From: Bacteroidota bacterium
GTDB lineage: Bacteria > Bacteroidota > Bacteroidia > Palsa-965
NCBI GenBank assembly: GCA_013288325.1
Contig: JABDCB010000016.1
Location: forward strand, 1-51,543
Direction: 5' to 3'
DNA: 51,543 nt
The notes beneath the pieces are model-generated. The model ran no database searches. It worked only from the letters and a program-made list of their open reading frames with translations, and was not told the DNA's origin. Shown one piece after another: positions 33,809 through 42,972 of this stretch (its first letter is position 1; each line of letters opens with the position of its first letter). Position numbers and translations under genes: made by a program.

Positions 33809-33850
33809 GCAACCGAATAATTGCACATATATTTGCAACCGAATGATTGC
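33809..33850 (+). promoter_or_regulatory. Operator-like repeat pair and promoter of the ArsR cassette
   Basis: Two 16-bp direct repeats, GCAACCGAATAATTGC (33809-33824) and GCAACCGAATGATTGC (33835-33850), lie 26 bp apart. Each has the short dyad GCAA-n8-TTGC. The -7 element TATATTTG (33828-33835) sits between them, so a protein bound to both repeats would cover the promoter. The ArsR-family product of the first gene is the obvious candidate to bind here. Confidence 0.75.
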
Positions 33851-33869
33851 TAAATAAAGACACAACAAT

Positions 33870-34190
33870 ATGAGAAGAGATGTTTTCCAAGCTATTGCCG
33901 ACCCTACACGACGGGCTATCTTAAGCCTCATCGCCCTGCAAGCCATGACACCCAATGCGCTGGCAGAGCATTTTGATTCGAGCCGGCAAGCGGTATCCAA
34001 ACACATACAAATCCTGTCCGAATGCAAACTGATCAAACAAAAGCAGGACGGCAGGGAGATTCATTATCAATTAAACCTCAAAAAAATGAAAGAAATAGCC
34101 GACTGGTTAGAGCCCTTCCGCAAGATGTGGGAGGACCGGTTCAACCAGCTTGATACCGTATTAGAACAATTAAAAACACAAAAGCCATGA
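33870..34190 (+). CDS. ArsR-family HTH transcriptional regulator
   Basis: The product has 106 residues with a winged-helix DNA-binding domain: [19 protein letters not shown] at the N-terminus, the recognition helix region [19 protein letters not shown], and a wing [13 protein letters not shown]. There is no CxC metal-binding motif in the helix, so it is not a typical metal sensor. This subtype is usually found in front of SRPBCC/AHSA1 proteins, as here. It probably represses its own operon through the repeat pair upstream. Its stop overlaps the next start by 4 bp. Confidence 0.92.
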   Translation: MRRDVFQAIADPTRRAILSLIALQAMTPNALAEHFDSSRQAVSKHIQILSECKLIKQKQDGREIHYQLNLKKMKEIADWLEPFRKMWEDRFNQLDTVLEQLKTQKP

Positions 34191-34690
34191 AAACAATGAG
34201 TCCAATCGAGATCATTAAAGATCTGCCCAACAAAAAACTAATGATTATCCGGAAGTTTGAAGCAAGCCCTGAACGGGTTTGGAAAGCCTGGACCGAAAGC
34301 CATCTCCTGGATCAATGGTGGGCACCCAAACCCTGGAAGGCAGAAACCAAAACCTTTCAATTCAAAGACGGCGGACAATGGTTATATGCCATGGTAAGCC
34401 CGAAAGGTGAAAAGCACTGGTGTATAGTGGAGTTCCATAACATTGTTCTGTCGAAAAGGTTTCAGACAATCTGTTTCTTTTGCGACGAAAACGGAAAAAA
34501 AGATCCCAGTATGCCGCAAATGAACTGGAAAAACGAATTTCATGCTACAGAAACCGGGTCAAAGGTGGTGGTTGAAATTTCATTCTCCACCGAAGCGGAT
34601 ATCACGAAAATAATTGAAATGGGCTTTGAAGCCGGCTTTACAATGGGTCTTGAAAATCTTGAGCATTATTTAATGGTTTCATCTAACTAA
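34187..34690 (+). CDS. SRPBCC (AHSA1-like) domain protein 1
   Basis: The product has 167 residues, one SRPBCC hydrophobic-cavity domain: [24 protein letters not shown], then [19 protein letters not shown], and a C-terminal helix [15 protein letters not shown]. The family (activator of Hsp90 ATPase homologue 1-like) binds hydrophobic ligands, which are not known here. It is translationally coupled to the ArsR gene by a 4-bp ATGA overlap. The second SRPBCC gene begins 11 bp downstream. Confidence 0.92.
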   Translation: MKTMSPIEIIKDLPNKKLMIIRKFEASPERVWKAWTESHLLDQWWAPKPWKAETKTFQFKDGGQWLYAMVSPKGEKHWCIVEFHNIVLSKRFQTICFFCDENGKKDPSMPQMNWKNEFHATETGSKVVVEISFSTEADITKIIEMGFEAGFTMGLENLEHYLMVSSN

Positions 34691-34701
34691 AATAAATCGA
34701 A

Positions 34702-35199
34702 ATGAAAACGAAAAACAAAACAACCATCATCGCCGAACCCGGCAAACAGGAAGTTACCATCATCAGGGAATTTGAAGCTCCGAGAGCACTTGTTTTTAAA
34801 GCCTTTAAGGACCCTGAACTGCTGGTGCAATGGCTGGGCCCAAAGGATATGATCCTGGAAATAGAAAAATACGATTGTCGTACCGGTGGAGCTTACCGAC
34901 TCATGAACTGCAGCGGAAGCGGACAAAAATTCAATTTTAACGGGGTTATGCATGACGTAACAGAACCCGAACGTATGATACGCACCTTTGAATTTGAAGG
35001 TCTGCCTGAAAGAGGCCATGTTTCCCTGGAAGCAGCAACGTTTACGGAGCTGCCCGGAAACAGGACAAAGCTGACCATCCATTGCGTCTTTCTTTCCCTG
35101 GCCGACCGGGATGGAATGGTACAATCCGGTATGGAAGGCGGTGTTGTGGTATCTCATCAACGACTGGATGAGCTGTTTGAAAAAATGCTGGTGAAGTAA
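34702..35199 (+). CDS. SRPBCC (AHSA1-like) domain protein 2
   Basis: The product has 165 residues with the same fold as its neighbour: FEAPRALVFKAFKDPELLVQWLGP, then TGGAYRLMNCSGSGQKFNF, and a helix DGMVQSGMEGGVVVSHQRLDELF. It is clearly diverged from protein 1, so this is an old duplication or independent recruitment. It is the last gene of the ArsR-SRPBCC-SRPBCC operon; a hairpin follows at 35265. Confidence 0.92.
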   Translation: MKTKNKTTIIAEPGKQEVTIIREFEAPRALVFKAFKDPELLVQWLGPKDMILEIEKYDCRTGGAYRLMNCSGSGQKFNFNGVMHDVTEPERMIRTFEFEGLPERGHVSLEAATFTELPGNRTKLTIHCVFLSLADRDGMVQSGMEGGVVVSHQRLDELFEKMLVK

Positions 35200-35264
35200 T
35201 TCGTTCACCGGCAAAAACCGCCATTAACCTTATCACTTCGCTTACTTACCAGTTTCCGTTTGTA

Positions 35265-35300
35265 TAAACAGGGCAATCTGATTTAGATTTGCCCTGTTTA
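35265..35300 (+). terminator. Hairpin after the SRPBCC operon
   Basis: TAAACAGGGCAA (35265-35276) pairs with TTGCCCTGTTTA (35289-35300). No strong T-run follows, so termination is probable, not certain. Confidence 0.65.
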
Positions 35301-35359
35301 CATTTAATATATCCATGGGGGAGAAATCGCTAATTTAGCCATCCAATATTCAATTTATT

Positions 35360-36337
35360 ATGAGTGATACCATATTACAAACAAAGAACCTGAGTAAGAC
35401 ATTCTCCTCCGGGAGGGGTAAGAAGAAAAAGGATGTGGAGGCCGTAAAAGGAGTTGATCTGGAAGTAAAACAGGGAGAGATATTCGGCTTCCTGGGTCCC
35501 AACGGAGCGGGTAAAAGCACCACCTTAAACATCCTCACCACCCTGCTCGCTCCCAGTAACGGAGCGGCAACTGTTGCCGGTTATGATCTGTTGCGCGAAC
35601 CTAAAAAAGTAAGGGAACAGATCGGCTATGTATCACAAGCCGGTGGGGCCGATACCGCTTCCAATGCGTTTGAAAATTTGTTGCTCCAGGCCCGTTTATA
35701 TGGTATATCCAAAGTTCAGGCTCAGCAAAAAGCAAAGGAGCTGGTAGAACGTTTTCAGATGACAGAATTTGCACAACGGGAAGCCAGCACCTATTCGGGT
35801 GGGCAAAAACGAAGACTGGAACTCGCCCTGGGTATTGTTCATCAGCCCAAGCTTGTATTTTTAGATGAGCCTACTACCGGTCTTGATCCTCAGAGCAGGG
35901 CTTATTTCTGGGGAGAAATAGCACGTCTGAAAAAAGAAGGCATGACCATATTTCTGACCACGCATTATCTGGAAGAAGCCGATAACCTGTGCGACCGTGT
36001 AGCCATCATTGATCACGGCACCATTGTAGCACTAGACAGCCCTTTGCAGCTGAAACGTGAAATAGGAGGAGAAACCATTGCCGTTGATTTTCTGAATGAA
36101 AAAGACCGGGAACAAGCCAAGACCTTGTTCGGAAACCTAAAAGCTGTTCAGAAAATATATCCTCAGGATAATAAACTACATCTGGTGGTTCAGGATGGAG
36201 AAAGCCTGATTGCCGAAGTTTTACGCATGCTGGACAAGGAACATATCAGCATCCAAACCATCGGTTTATCCAGACCATCTCTGGATGATGTCTTTTTGCA
36301 AAAAACCGGTCGTTCATTAAGAGAAGAAAAAAAATAA
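35360..36337 (+). CDS. ABC transporter ATP-binding protein (DrrA/daunorubicin-type)
   Basis: The product has 325 residues. Walker A is GPNGAGKST (46-54), the signature is YSGGQKRRLELALG and Walker B is LVFLDEPTTGLDP; the H-loop is LTTHYLEEAD. The N-terminal part includes a basic insert (SSGRGKKKKDVE) after the first strand. The C-terminal 80 residues form the DrrA-type extra domain. It energises an ABC-2 exporter with the permease gene 8 bp downstream. The substrate is unknown; relatives export drugs, lipids or polysaccharides. Confidence 0.94.
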   Translation: MSDTILQTKNLSKTFSSGRGKKKKDVEAVKGVDLEVKQGEIFGFLGPNGAGKSTTLNILTTLLAPSNGAATVAGYDLLREPKKVREQIGYVSQAGGADTASNAFENLLLQARLYGISKVQAQQKAKELVERFQMTEFAQREASTYSGGQKRRLELALGIVHQPKLVFLDEPTTGLDPQSRAYFWGEIARLKKEGMTIFLTTHYLEEADNLCDRVAIIDHGTIVALDSPLQLKREIGGETIAVDFLNEKDREQAKTLFGNLKAVQKIYPQDNKLHLVVQDGESLIAEVLRMLDKEHISIQTIGLSRPSLDDVFLQKTGRSLREEKK

Positions 36338-36345
36338 TTGAGCTT

Positions 36346-37104
36346 ATGAAAAAACTACAAGATATTTTCCTGCTGTTCAAACGTCATTTGAAAAAAGCAT
36401 TGCGTACTCCTATCTGGCTGTTTATAGGACTATCCCAACCTGTGCTTTATTTATTGCTGTATATGCCCTTGCTTAAAAACATGGGTGCTACCTCCCTCCT
36501 GCCTACTGCTGAGATTGTCCGTGTTTTTGTTCCCGGTATGCTTGTCATCATGGGTATGGGATCTCTTTTTGCCGGTTTTAGTTTTATCGATGAAATAAGG
36601 CAAGGTATTATATCGAGGTGGCTGGTTACTCCAACCGGTCGCGTAGGACTGATTCTGAGTCTGGTCATGAATCAGCTGCTTACCTTGTTTCTGCAGTCCT
36701 GTATCCTGCTCATCATCGCTTTGTTTTTCGGACTTCATGTTTCCCTTGTAGGAATCATTCTAACTCTTGTTCTTATCCTGTTTATCGGCATCACCATGTC
36801 TTCTTTTTCCTATGCCATTTCCTTATCGGTGAAGGATGAAGGTATACTGGCATCGATCACCAACACCTTTTATCTTCCTATGATGCTCTTATCGGGTATT
36901 ATGCTGCCTATTTCCTTTGCTCCCAACTGGATCAAGAATATGGCCTTGTTTAATCCGTTTTACTATGCAGTAGAAGCATCGCGCTGTCTTTTTGCAGCCG
37001 ATTACGGAAACATAATGGTGGTAAAAGGATTTGCAGTCATGATTGCCTTTACCTTGTTGTCTTTATGGCTGGCAGTAAGGGCTTTGAATAAAATGGCTGT
37101 TTAA
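36346..37104 (+). CDS. ABC-2 type transporter permease (DrrB-type)
   Basis: The product has 252 residues with six predicted membrane helices. An N-terminal amphipathic section (LLFKRHLKKALRTPIWLFIGL) precedes the first helix. ABC-2 motifs are EIRQGIISRWLVTPTGR and LPMMLLSGIMLPISFAPNWIK, the latter typical of DrrB-type permeases. It pairs with the ATP-binding protein directly upstream to make a two-component exporter. It converges with the T9SS cargo gene 19 bp away. Confidence 0.93.
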   Translation: MKKLQDIFLLFKRHLKKALRTPIWLFIGLSQPVLYLLLYMPLLKNMGATSLLPTAEIVRVFVPGMLVIMGMGSLFAGFSFIDEIRQGIISRWLVTPTGRVGLILSLVMNQLLTLFLQSCILLIIALFFGLHVSLVGIILTLVLILFIGITMSSFSYAISLSVKDEGILASITNTFYLPMMLLSGIMLPISFAPNWIKNMALFNPFYYAVEASRCLFAADYGNIMVVKGFAVMIAFTLLSLWLAVRALNKMAV

Positions 37105-37123
37105 TTCTCCCTTTTGATTGTGG

Positions 37124-38620
37124 TTACCTGACGACAGTAAATTTTTTCACGCTGCTTCCTTTACTGTTCGTTGCCCGGATAAAATATAATCCTTCCGAAA
37201 GAGCACTGACCGTAAACTCAAATGGAGCAGCGGCATCTATAAAAACATCCTGATGCAGGAGTTCCTGTCCGGCAAGATCAAATACGGTGATGGTTGTTTT
37301 TTCTGTTTCCTGCAAAGCAGGGAAACATAAGTACAATTGATCCCGCGCTGGATTGGGAGACAATGAAAACAGTGTATTCTTCTGCTCTGCAATACCGGTA
37401 ACAATCACAGGAGGAATCTGTAATACAAATGCATCCCTGCGGGTAATGCTTCCCCAGTTGCTGGTAAAAACAGCAAACTTTCCATTACGGCTGATATTGG
37501 CCCGGGGTTCACCATAATACTGATTGCCGGAATTGGTCTGATGCAGAAAATCGGAATGGGTATGACAGAGTCTTCTTACATGCTGAGCCCCATCGGTAGA
37601 TGCCTGATATAATTCATCCCTGAATACACCCGTACCGGGCAATGTATCGCCTACAAATGTGCTGAAAAGTATCCATGATTCATCATCGGCCAGCATGGAA
37701 GCATGATAGCCCAGAGACCAATCATTATTCAAATCCATAACGGAATAAAAAGTATGGGGAGATGATAGCTGGCGAAAGGTAAAACGGTTATTCCAGTTAT
37801 CATCTCCGATTACAAGGCCGCTCCCGTTATCCGAATGTCCGGGAGCATAATCAGGGGCATTGTCAATAAGGTAATCTTTTGCAAACGTGTGCAGATTAAG
37901 AATCTGCACTTTGATAATCCCTGCCCCACTATTACCTGTTTTTACAACGAGGTAGTTACCCGTTTTATCCACCTGCACTTCATCCAGGGTGGGGAGATGA
38001 CTTGTATCGGAGTGATTATTGGAAGCCCGATAATCCAGGTAACCCACATTGGTATAATTCACATTTTCCTTGTAGGTAAATCCAAAAACACTGTCGTTCA
38101 TGGAACGGCTCATCTGCCACAAATAGATATTCGGGTAAGCAATGGAAAAATCGTGTATCAGGGTATACTGGTTGGTTGTTACATTGTAGCTGTATAGTTT
38201 CTGTCCGGTATGACAAAGCATAATATTGGCATGCAATCCGCTCCAGATCGCATCCTCTCCATTGGGAACTCCATCACCGGCCGGGTTGCTTTGAAACAGG
38301 TTTCGTTTGTTGGAGATGGAAACATGAACGGTATCAAAATCATACAAGGTGGGAATTCCACCTACACTTGAAATATAAAGCAAGGCAGCATTCTTATTAA
38401 ACCCGGGCCAGTAGGAATAACTTTGGTGATTATCAGTTCCATCGAGCGAGTCGGTGACACGAAGCAAGGTAGTGCCGAATACAGGATCCACAAAGGTACC
38501 TCCTGCGGGAGGTAATATGGGTGGTGCCGGTTCAGGATAAACTCCCCTATCGGTCTTTATAGACTGTGCTGTTACAACAGAAACGAACAGCACCATCGCC
38601 AGGGAACTAATTACTTTCAT
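37124..38620 (-). CDS. T9SS type A sorting domain protein, beta-propeller-like
   Basis: The product has 498 residues from the ATG at 38620 (an earlier start at 38641 would add seven residues before the signal). The signal peptide is MKVISSLAMVLFVSVVTAQ. Residues 40-400 contain short beta-rich repeats around Trp and Asp, such as LWQMSRSMNDSVFGFTYKEN, DDESWILFSTFVGD and ANISRNGKFAVFTSNWG, suggesting a propeller. The C-terminal 80 residues are a type A sorting domain (FSLSPNPARDQLYLCF, ITVFDLAGQELL, LSEGLYFIRAT). No enzyme motif is recognised. It is a single-gene transcript facing the ABC exporter. Confidence 0.88.
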   Translation of the reverse strand: MKVISSLAMVLFVSVVTAQSIKTDRGVYPEPAPPILPPAGGTFVDPVFGTTLLRVTDSLDGTDNHQSYSYWPGFNKNAALLYISSVGGIPTLYDFDTVHVSISNKRNLFQSNPAGDGVPNGEDAIWSGLHANIMLCHTGQKLYSYNVTTNQYTLIHDFSIAYPNIYLWQMSRSMNDSVFGFTYKENVNYTNVGYLDYRASNNHSDTSHLPTLDEVQVDKTGNYLVVKTGNSGAGIIKVQILNLHTFAKDYLIDNAPDYAPGHSDNGSGLVIGDDNWNNRFTFRQLSSPHTFYSVMDLNNDWSLGYHASMLADDESWILFSTFVGDTLPGTGVFRDELYQASTDGAQHVRRLCHTHSDFLHQTNSGNQYYGEPRANISRNGKFAVFTSNWGSITRRDAFVLQIPPVIVTGIAEQKNTLFSLSPNPARDQLYLCFPALQETEKTTITVFDLAGQELLHQDVFIDAAAPFEFTVSALSEGLYFIRATNSKGSSVKKFTVVR

Positions 38621-39754
38621 AATTATCAGGGTGTAGCCCAAATATAATCCTATTTAAATCAATAGTGCGAATGAAGACGCAGCAAATAAGTCTCCATTAT
38701 TGGACATTGAATCGATCCTAATCAAGATTGTACCAATCTTTAAAGAAACAGGTCACATCTTGATAAAGATTGCAACAATCGTTAAAAAAATACCACACAC
38801 TTTAATCAAAATTGCATCAATCATCAAAGAAACAGATAACATCTTCATAAAAAATGCAACAATCCTGAAAGAAACACAATCTCTCTTTATCAAGATTGTA
38901 ACAATCATTATAGAAACACAACACTTCTTCATCAAGATTGTATCAATCATTGAAGAAACAGATAACATCCTTATATAGATTGCACCAATCGTTAAAGAAA
39001 TACAATACATCTTTATCAGAATTGTATCAATCATTAAAGAAACAGGTCACATCTTTATCAAGATTGAAACAATCATTGAAGAAACAGGTAGCATCTTAAT
39101 ATCGATTGTATCAATTGTTAAAAGAAAAAGAACATGTCGATGGAAATGGCTCAAATTGGTTAACGAATTATTTACATTAACTTATAATAGTGTTTTTTTT
39201 ATGATATTTCTTACATATCATTTTAGTTACTAACAATTTTTCAATTTTTTTAGTTGAAATCTATTCAAAGTAAGTATCTACAGTAAGTTCATGGAACAAG
39301 TAAAGTACATGAGTCAGATATTTAATTTCAAAACGAAAGCAATTTTCCATCCATTATTCTGATTGACTGATTTTATCTTACAAAATTCAAAAAAATATTA
39401 CATATGTTTTTGAGCCTTTACAAGGACATCATTTGACTTTCGATTAAAATGGTTATATTCTTGTTTCGGAATCAGGGCATACCTACAGAAATGGATTTTG
39501 AAGTATTATACCGGAAGATTTTTCTAAGCTATAGCTACCCAGAACAAGTATCTGTCGCGTAGCTATACCAACCCCTGATTGATTAGCTGTTGGATTTTTA
39601 AAAAACCATAACGATGGCCAGGGGCGGAGCTATGTCCTGACAGAAAGTATGATCAGGCCTATAATGGAGAACAAACCACTGAAAGAAAGATTTTAAGTAC
39701 CGGGATGCTGAAAACGGAACAGAGTAAGCAATATTAAATGAAAAAAACAACGCC
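38621..39754. other. Gene-poor region, 1.13 kb, holding a 42-bp tandem repeat array
   Basis: No gene is supported here. The first half is the 42-bp array (38715-39134). The remainder, 39135-39754, is AT-rich and contains the upstream region of the papain-like protease; no promoter consensus was convincing. Short frames on both strands exist only because the 42-bp period is a multiple of three. Confidence 0.7.
38715..39134. repeat. Ten contiguous 42-bp repeats with a conserved dyad core
   Basis: Units begin at 38715, 38757, 38799, 38841, 38883, 38925, 38967, 39009, 39051 and 39093, with no gap and essentially no indel. The core, near offsets 12-24 of each unit, is GATTG-nnn-CAATC (for example GATTGTAACAATC in unit 5), a short inverted repeat, followed by AAAGAAACA. 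Units differ from each other at many positions outside the core. The period of 42 bp is four turns of B-DNA. There are no unique spacers, so it is not a CRISPR array. Confidence 0.93.
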
Positions 39755-41710
39755 ATGCCAAACAAACCGTTAATAGCAAAAGACCTGGCCAAACTGATCA
39801 GTGATCAAAAGGCCGGCTGGATCGTAGATGATACGATCAAGGATACGGATGCCATCTCTGAGCATACCTTGGGAGCCGAAGTACCTCCTAAGATGCCCAA
39901 AGCAGCCGATATAAAGCCGGTTAATCTTAAAACGCTGATCACTTCAGCCACCCAAAATCCATTTTTGTTTGAAAGAAGAAAAGCCCTGGGCTTTATTACG
40001 GGAGACGATGCAAAAACTTCTTATCTCGACAATGCCATTATAAAACCTGAAATGGTGGCCGGTCTTACTGCCGGTACAACTTCATCGGCTGTAGATTGGC
40101 GCGAACGCTGGGGATGGAGATGGGTAACACTGCCTAAAGATCAGAACGGATGTGAATCTTGCTGGTCATTTGGTGCAACCGGTGTGGTAGAAAGTATGGC
40201 CCGCATTCAACATTGTGTATGGAGTGTCCGCTCCGAAGGAGATGTACACGATGGAATGGGAGCTCATTGCGGGGACGGAGGATGGCCTTCGAACGCGCTT
40301 GACTGGATTAAAACCAATGGTATTGCCGACCCTGACTGTTATCCGTATTACCATGGCGATCATGCCTGGACCCCTACTCCCGATCGTAACGGAAGAACAG
40401 TAAAGATTACCGACTATTCAACCCTTAGTACAGCTGCGGATCAGAAAACATGGATTGATACAGTAGGCCCGATCACCTTATGCTTTGAAGTATTTCACGA
40501 CTTTGACGGTTACGGTGGCGGTGTTTATAAAAAGATCAACGATCCTTCCAACTATTCCAGAGGATGGCATTGTGTTTTTGCAGTGGGCTATGACGATGTG
40601 AACCAGTGCTGGATCTGCAAAAATTCGTGGGGACAAGGATGGGGAGAAGCATGGAACGGTGTAAAAGGTTATTTCCGTATAGGCTATGGACAAGCCAGTT
40701 GCGATCTGTATGCAAAATACGGAGTAAACGATCCTAATCCGGATCCATGGACCAAAAGAAGAATTCATAACGGCAATTTATACGAAAGCGGAAACGGTGC
40801 CCTGCACCGTAATTTTGAAATGCTTATTCAATCCGGAACTACTGTTAAACATTACTGGAGAGATGGAGGCACCAATGCCTGGGCTGCAGGCCCAACTTTC
40901 GGTAACGATGCTGCCGGCTGCCCTACCCTTACAGGCACTACCTATAACCGTAATTTCGAATGTGTTTACCTCACCACCGGCAATCGTTTACATCACTGGT
41001 GGCTGGATCAGAACACCGGAAAATGGAATGACGGTGGAGTCTTTGGTCCCACCAACGCCGCAGGAATACCGGCATTCATACAAAGCAATTATGGCGCACC
41101 AGGCAATTTTGAAGTAGTGGTACGCCGTTCCGACGGACTCCTCAATCATTGGTGGAGAGATGGTGGAGGCTGGCATGATGGAGGTACATTACCCGGACTT
41201 GTTTCCTTCAGCGGAGCTACGTTGGTTCAAAGCCAGTATGGAGTTCAGGGCAATCTGGAACTGGTAGCCGTATGTGCCACCACCCATCAGCTGCAACATT
41301 TCTGGAGAGATGATGATCATGGCAATGTATGGCATGCCGGAGTATGTTTCGGAGCCAATGTATTCAGCCCTCCGGTAATGATTGAAGGACAGTATGGAGC
41401 CACACAGGAAACAAACATTGGAAATTTTGAATTGTGTGTAGCTGTTGGTGGTGCCGCTCAGCACTGGTGGAGAGATAATGTAGGCGGTACCGGATGGCAT
41501 ATGAGTGCTACTTTCGGAACCAATGTAAAAGCCGTGGCTGGTTTGATAGAAAGCAGCTATGGTTTTGATCTGGAATGTATTCTGCTCCTTAACGACGGAA
41601 GCGTTCAGCATTGGTGGAGAGACGGTTCCGGTTGGCATGCAGGACCTATCGTAGCCCAGGCTACTGCAAAGGCTGCTATACCTGTGCAACCTTCGCTGGT
41701 CCATAACTAA
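39755..41710 (+). CDS. Papain-family (C1) cysteine protease with lectin-like HWWRD repeats, no signal peptide
   Basis: The product has 651 residues. Residues 1-105 are a polar, propeptide-like region without a signal sequence. The C1 peptidase domain (about 110-320) has the oxyanion Q130, catalytic C136 (NGCESCWSFGATG), H272 (GWHCVFAVGYDD) and N290 (KNSWGQGWGE). Residues 335-640 are six repeats of about 50 residues with the pattern NFExxxxxxxGxLxHWWRDxxxxWHxGxxFG and xxxSxYG, resembling blades of a sugar-binding propeller. There is no T9SS sorting domain. Absence of an export signal is unusual for this combination and suggests export by a contractile or other injection system, or action inside the cell. 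A chagasin-type inhibitor gene follows. Confidence 0.88.
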   Translation: MPNKPLIAKDLAKLISDQKAGWIVDDTIKDTDAISEHTLGAEVPPKMPKAADIKPVNLKTLITSATQNPFLFERRKALGFITGDDAKTSYLDNAIIKPEMVAGLTAGTTSSAVDWRERWGWRWVTLPKDQNGCESCWSFGATGVVESMARIQHCVWSVRSEGDVHDGMGAHCGDGGWPSNALDWIKTNGIADPDCYPYYHGDHAWTPTPDRNGRTVKITDYSTLSTAADQKTWIDTVGPITLCFEVFHDFDGYGGGVYKKINDPSNYSRGWHCVFAVGYDDVNQCWICKNSWGQGWGEAWNGVKGYFRIGYGQASCDLYAKYGVNDPNPDPWTKRRIHNGNLYESGNGALHRNFEMLIQSGTTVKHYWRDGGTNAWAAGPTFGNDAAGCPTLTGTTYNRNFECVYLTTGNRLHHWWLDQNTGKWNDGGVFGPTNAAGIPAFIQSNYGAPGNFEVVVRRSDGLLNHWWRDGGGWHDGGTLPGLVSFSGATLVQSQYGVQGNLELVAVCATTHQLQHFWRDDDHGNVWHAGVCFGANVFSPPVMIEGQYGATQETNIGNFELCVAVGGAAQHWWRDNVGGTGWHMSATFGTNVKAVAGLIESSYGFDLECILLLNDGSVQHWWRDGSGWHAGPIVAQATAKAAIPVQPSLVHN

Positions 41711-41729
41711 AAAGTCCTCTTTTGCTTCT

Positions 41730-41761
41730 AAAACCCGGCCTGACAATTCAGGTCGGGTTTT
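41730..41761 (+). terminator. Rho-independent terminator after the papain-like gene
   Basis: AAAACCCGGCCTGA pairs with TCAGGTCGGGTTTT around CAAT (one G-T pair), then TATTACTT. It separates the protease from the inhibitor gene. Confidence 0.88.
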
Positions 41762-41812
41762 ATTACTTCGTCTTTAGCAACAGAACTATTTAATTTGTTT
41801 AGCATCCTGCTT

Positions 41813-42109
41813 ATGACCAATATCAGCCTTCTTGAAAACCAGACCATCCAGATCGATTTACCTGGAAAAGGTACTGCAGGTTATACCTGGACTTATAAAA
41901 TGAGTCAAAAAGGCATCCTACAGATTATTCAGAAATACCTGGTGCCGGAAAGAGGTCTTGCTGGTGGCACTGCTGTAGAAAGATTCAGCATTACCGGTTT
42001 GGAAACAGGTGAATGCCGTATCGATTTTAAGCTTTCGCGCAGCTGGGAAAATGATAAAAACCCGTTTGATTCCAGATCTTACCTTATTACCGTATTGCCG
42101 GCATCCTGA
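41813..42109 (+). CDS. Chagasin family (I42) cysteine-protease inhibitor
   Basis: The product has 98 residues from the ATG at 41813; an in-frame TTG at 41795 is less likely. The three inhibitory loops of chagasin-like inhibitors are recognisable: GKGTAGYTW (residues 18-26, the NPTTGY-type loop), ERGLAGGTAVERF (46-58, the Gly-Gly loop) and SRSWEN (75-80, the RPW-type loop). These inhibitors bind papain-family peptidases tightly and reversibly. No signal peptide is present, so it acts in the cytoplasm. It lies 102 bp after the papain-like protease, beyond a terminator, which suggests separately controlled self-protection. Confidence 0.85.
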   Translation: MTNISLLENQTIQIDLPGKGTAGYTWTYKMSQKGILQIIQKYLVPERGLAGGTAVERFSITGLETGECRIDFKLSRSWENDKNPFDSRSYLITVLPAS

Positions 42110-42246
42110 TTGGATACCGGTCACCGAAAACACTCCTGCCTGCTTTCTTAGTCCCCTTTTTAACATTGACTTTATTCCCCCGATTGATTAACTTCGCTAT
42201 ACGGACTTGATCTGTTCTTTCCGTTCCACAACATAAAAAAACACGT

Positions 42247-42891
42247 ATGAAAAAGATAGGTATTATCGGTTCCGGCACGGTTGGACAAACCCTGGCCAAT
42301 GGCTTTTTGAAGCATGGATATCAGGTAATGATTGGCACACGCGACAAAAACAAGCTTAATGAATGGAAAAGCAAGGCCGGAGCCAATGCCCAAACAGGCT
42401 CATTTAGCGAGGCTGCTGCTTTCGGAGATATTATTGTGCTGTCTGTCAAAGGAAATATTGCTAAAGAAGCATTGCTACTGGCCGGAGCAAACAACCTGAA
42501 AAACAAAACAATTATTGATACCACCAACCCCATTGCAGATACTCCACCGCAAAACGGAGTTCTGAATTTTTTTACCAACCTGGATCAAAGTCTGATGGAA
42601 CAGCTTCAGGCTGCCTTTCCGGAAGTACATTTTGTAAAATCATTCAGTTGTATCGGTAGCCATTTTATGGTCAATCCTTCATTTGCGGGAGGCAAGCCAA
42701 GTATGTTTATATGCGGGAATGACGGAAATGCAAAAAAAGAAGTAACCTCTATTTTGGATCTATTCGGGTTTGAAACGGAAGATATGGGAAAAGCCGAATC
42801 AGCAAGAGCCATCGAACCATTGTGCATGCTCTGGTGTATCCCGGGAATTCAGAAAAATCAGTGGACCCATGCCTTCCGTTTGATGAGATGA
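42247..42891 (+). CDS. NADP-binding oxidoreductase (F420-dependent NADP reductase-like)
   Basis: The product has 214 residues with an N-terminal dinucleotide-binding fold: KKIGIIGSGTVGQTLANGFL with the GxGxxG motif, an Arg (GTRDKNK) after the second strand that favours NADP, and VLSVKG. The region IDTTNPIADTPPQNG and SFSCIGSHFMVNPSF matches the NADPH-dependent F420 reductase-like family, which in bacteria without F420 has unassigned reductase roles. It stands alone between the inhibitor and the stress operon. Confidence 0.88.
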   Translation: MKKIGIIGSGTVGQTLANGFLKHGYQVMIGTRDKNKLNEWKSKAGANAQTGSFSEAAAFGDIIVLSVKGNIAKEALLLAGANNLKNKTIIDTTNPIADTPPQNGVLNFFTNLDQSLMEQLQAAFPEVHFVKSFSCIGSHFMVNPSFAGGKPSMFICGNDGNAKKEVTSILDLFGFETEDMGKAESARAIEPLCMLWCIPGIQKNQWTHAFRLMR

Positions 42892-42972
42892 CGGGGATCA
42901 TCCCAATATCTGATTCCTGTCATTCACCCCCTTGGAAGTAAGGAATACTTTCGTTCTATCAAATGTTGCAAG

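Noticed and set aside
38700-39034. Coding frames over the 42-bp array
   Set aside because: They are open on both strands only because the period is a multiple of three. The changes between units are not synonymous, and the forward frame stops in unit 7.
38715-39134. CRISPR array
   Set aside because: Repeats are contiguous and have no unique spacers, and no cas genes are nearby.
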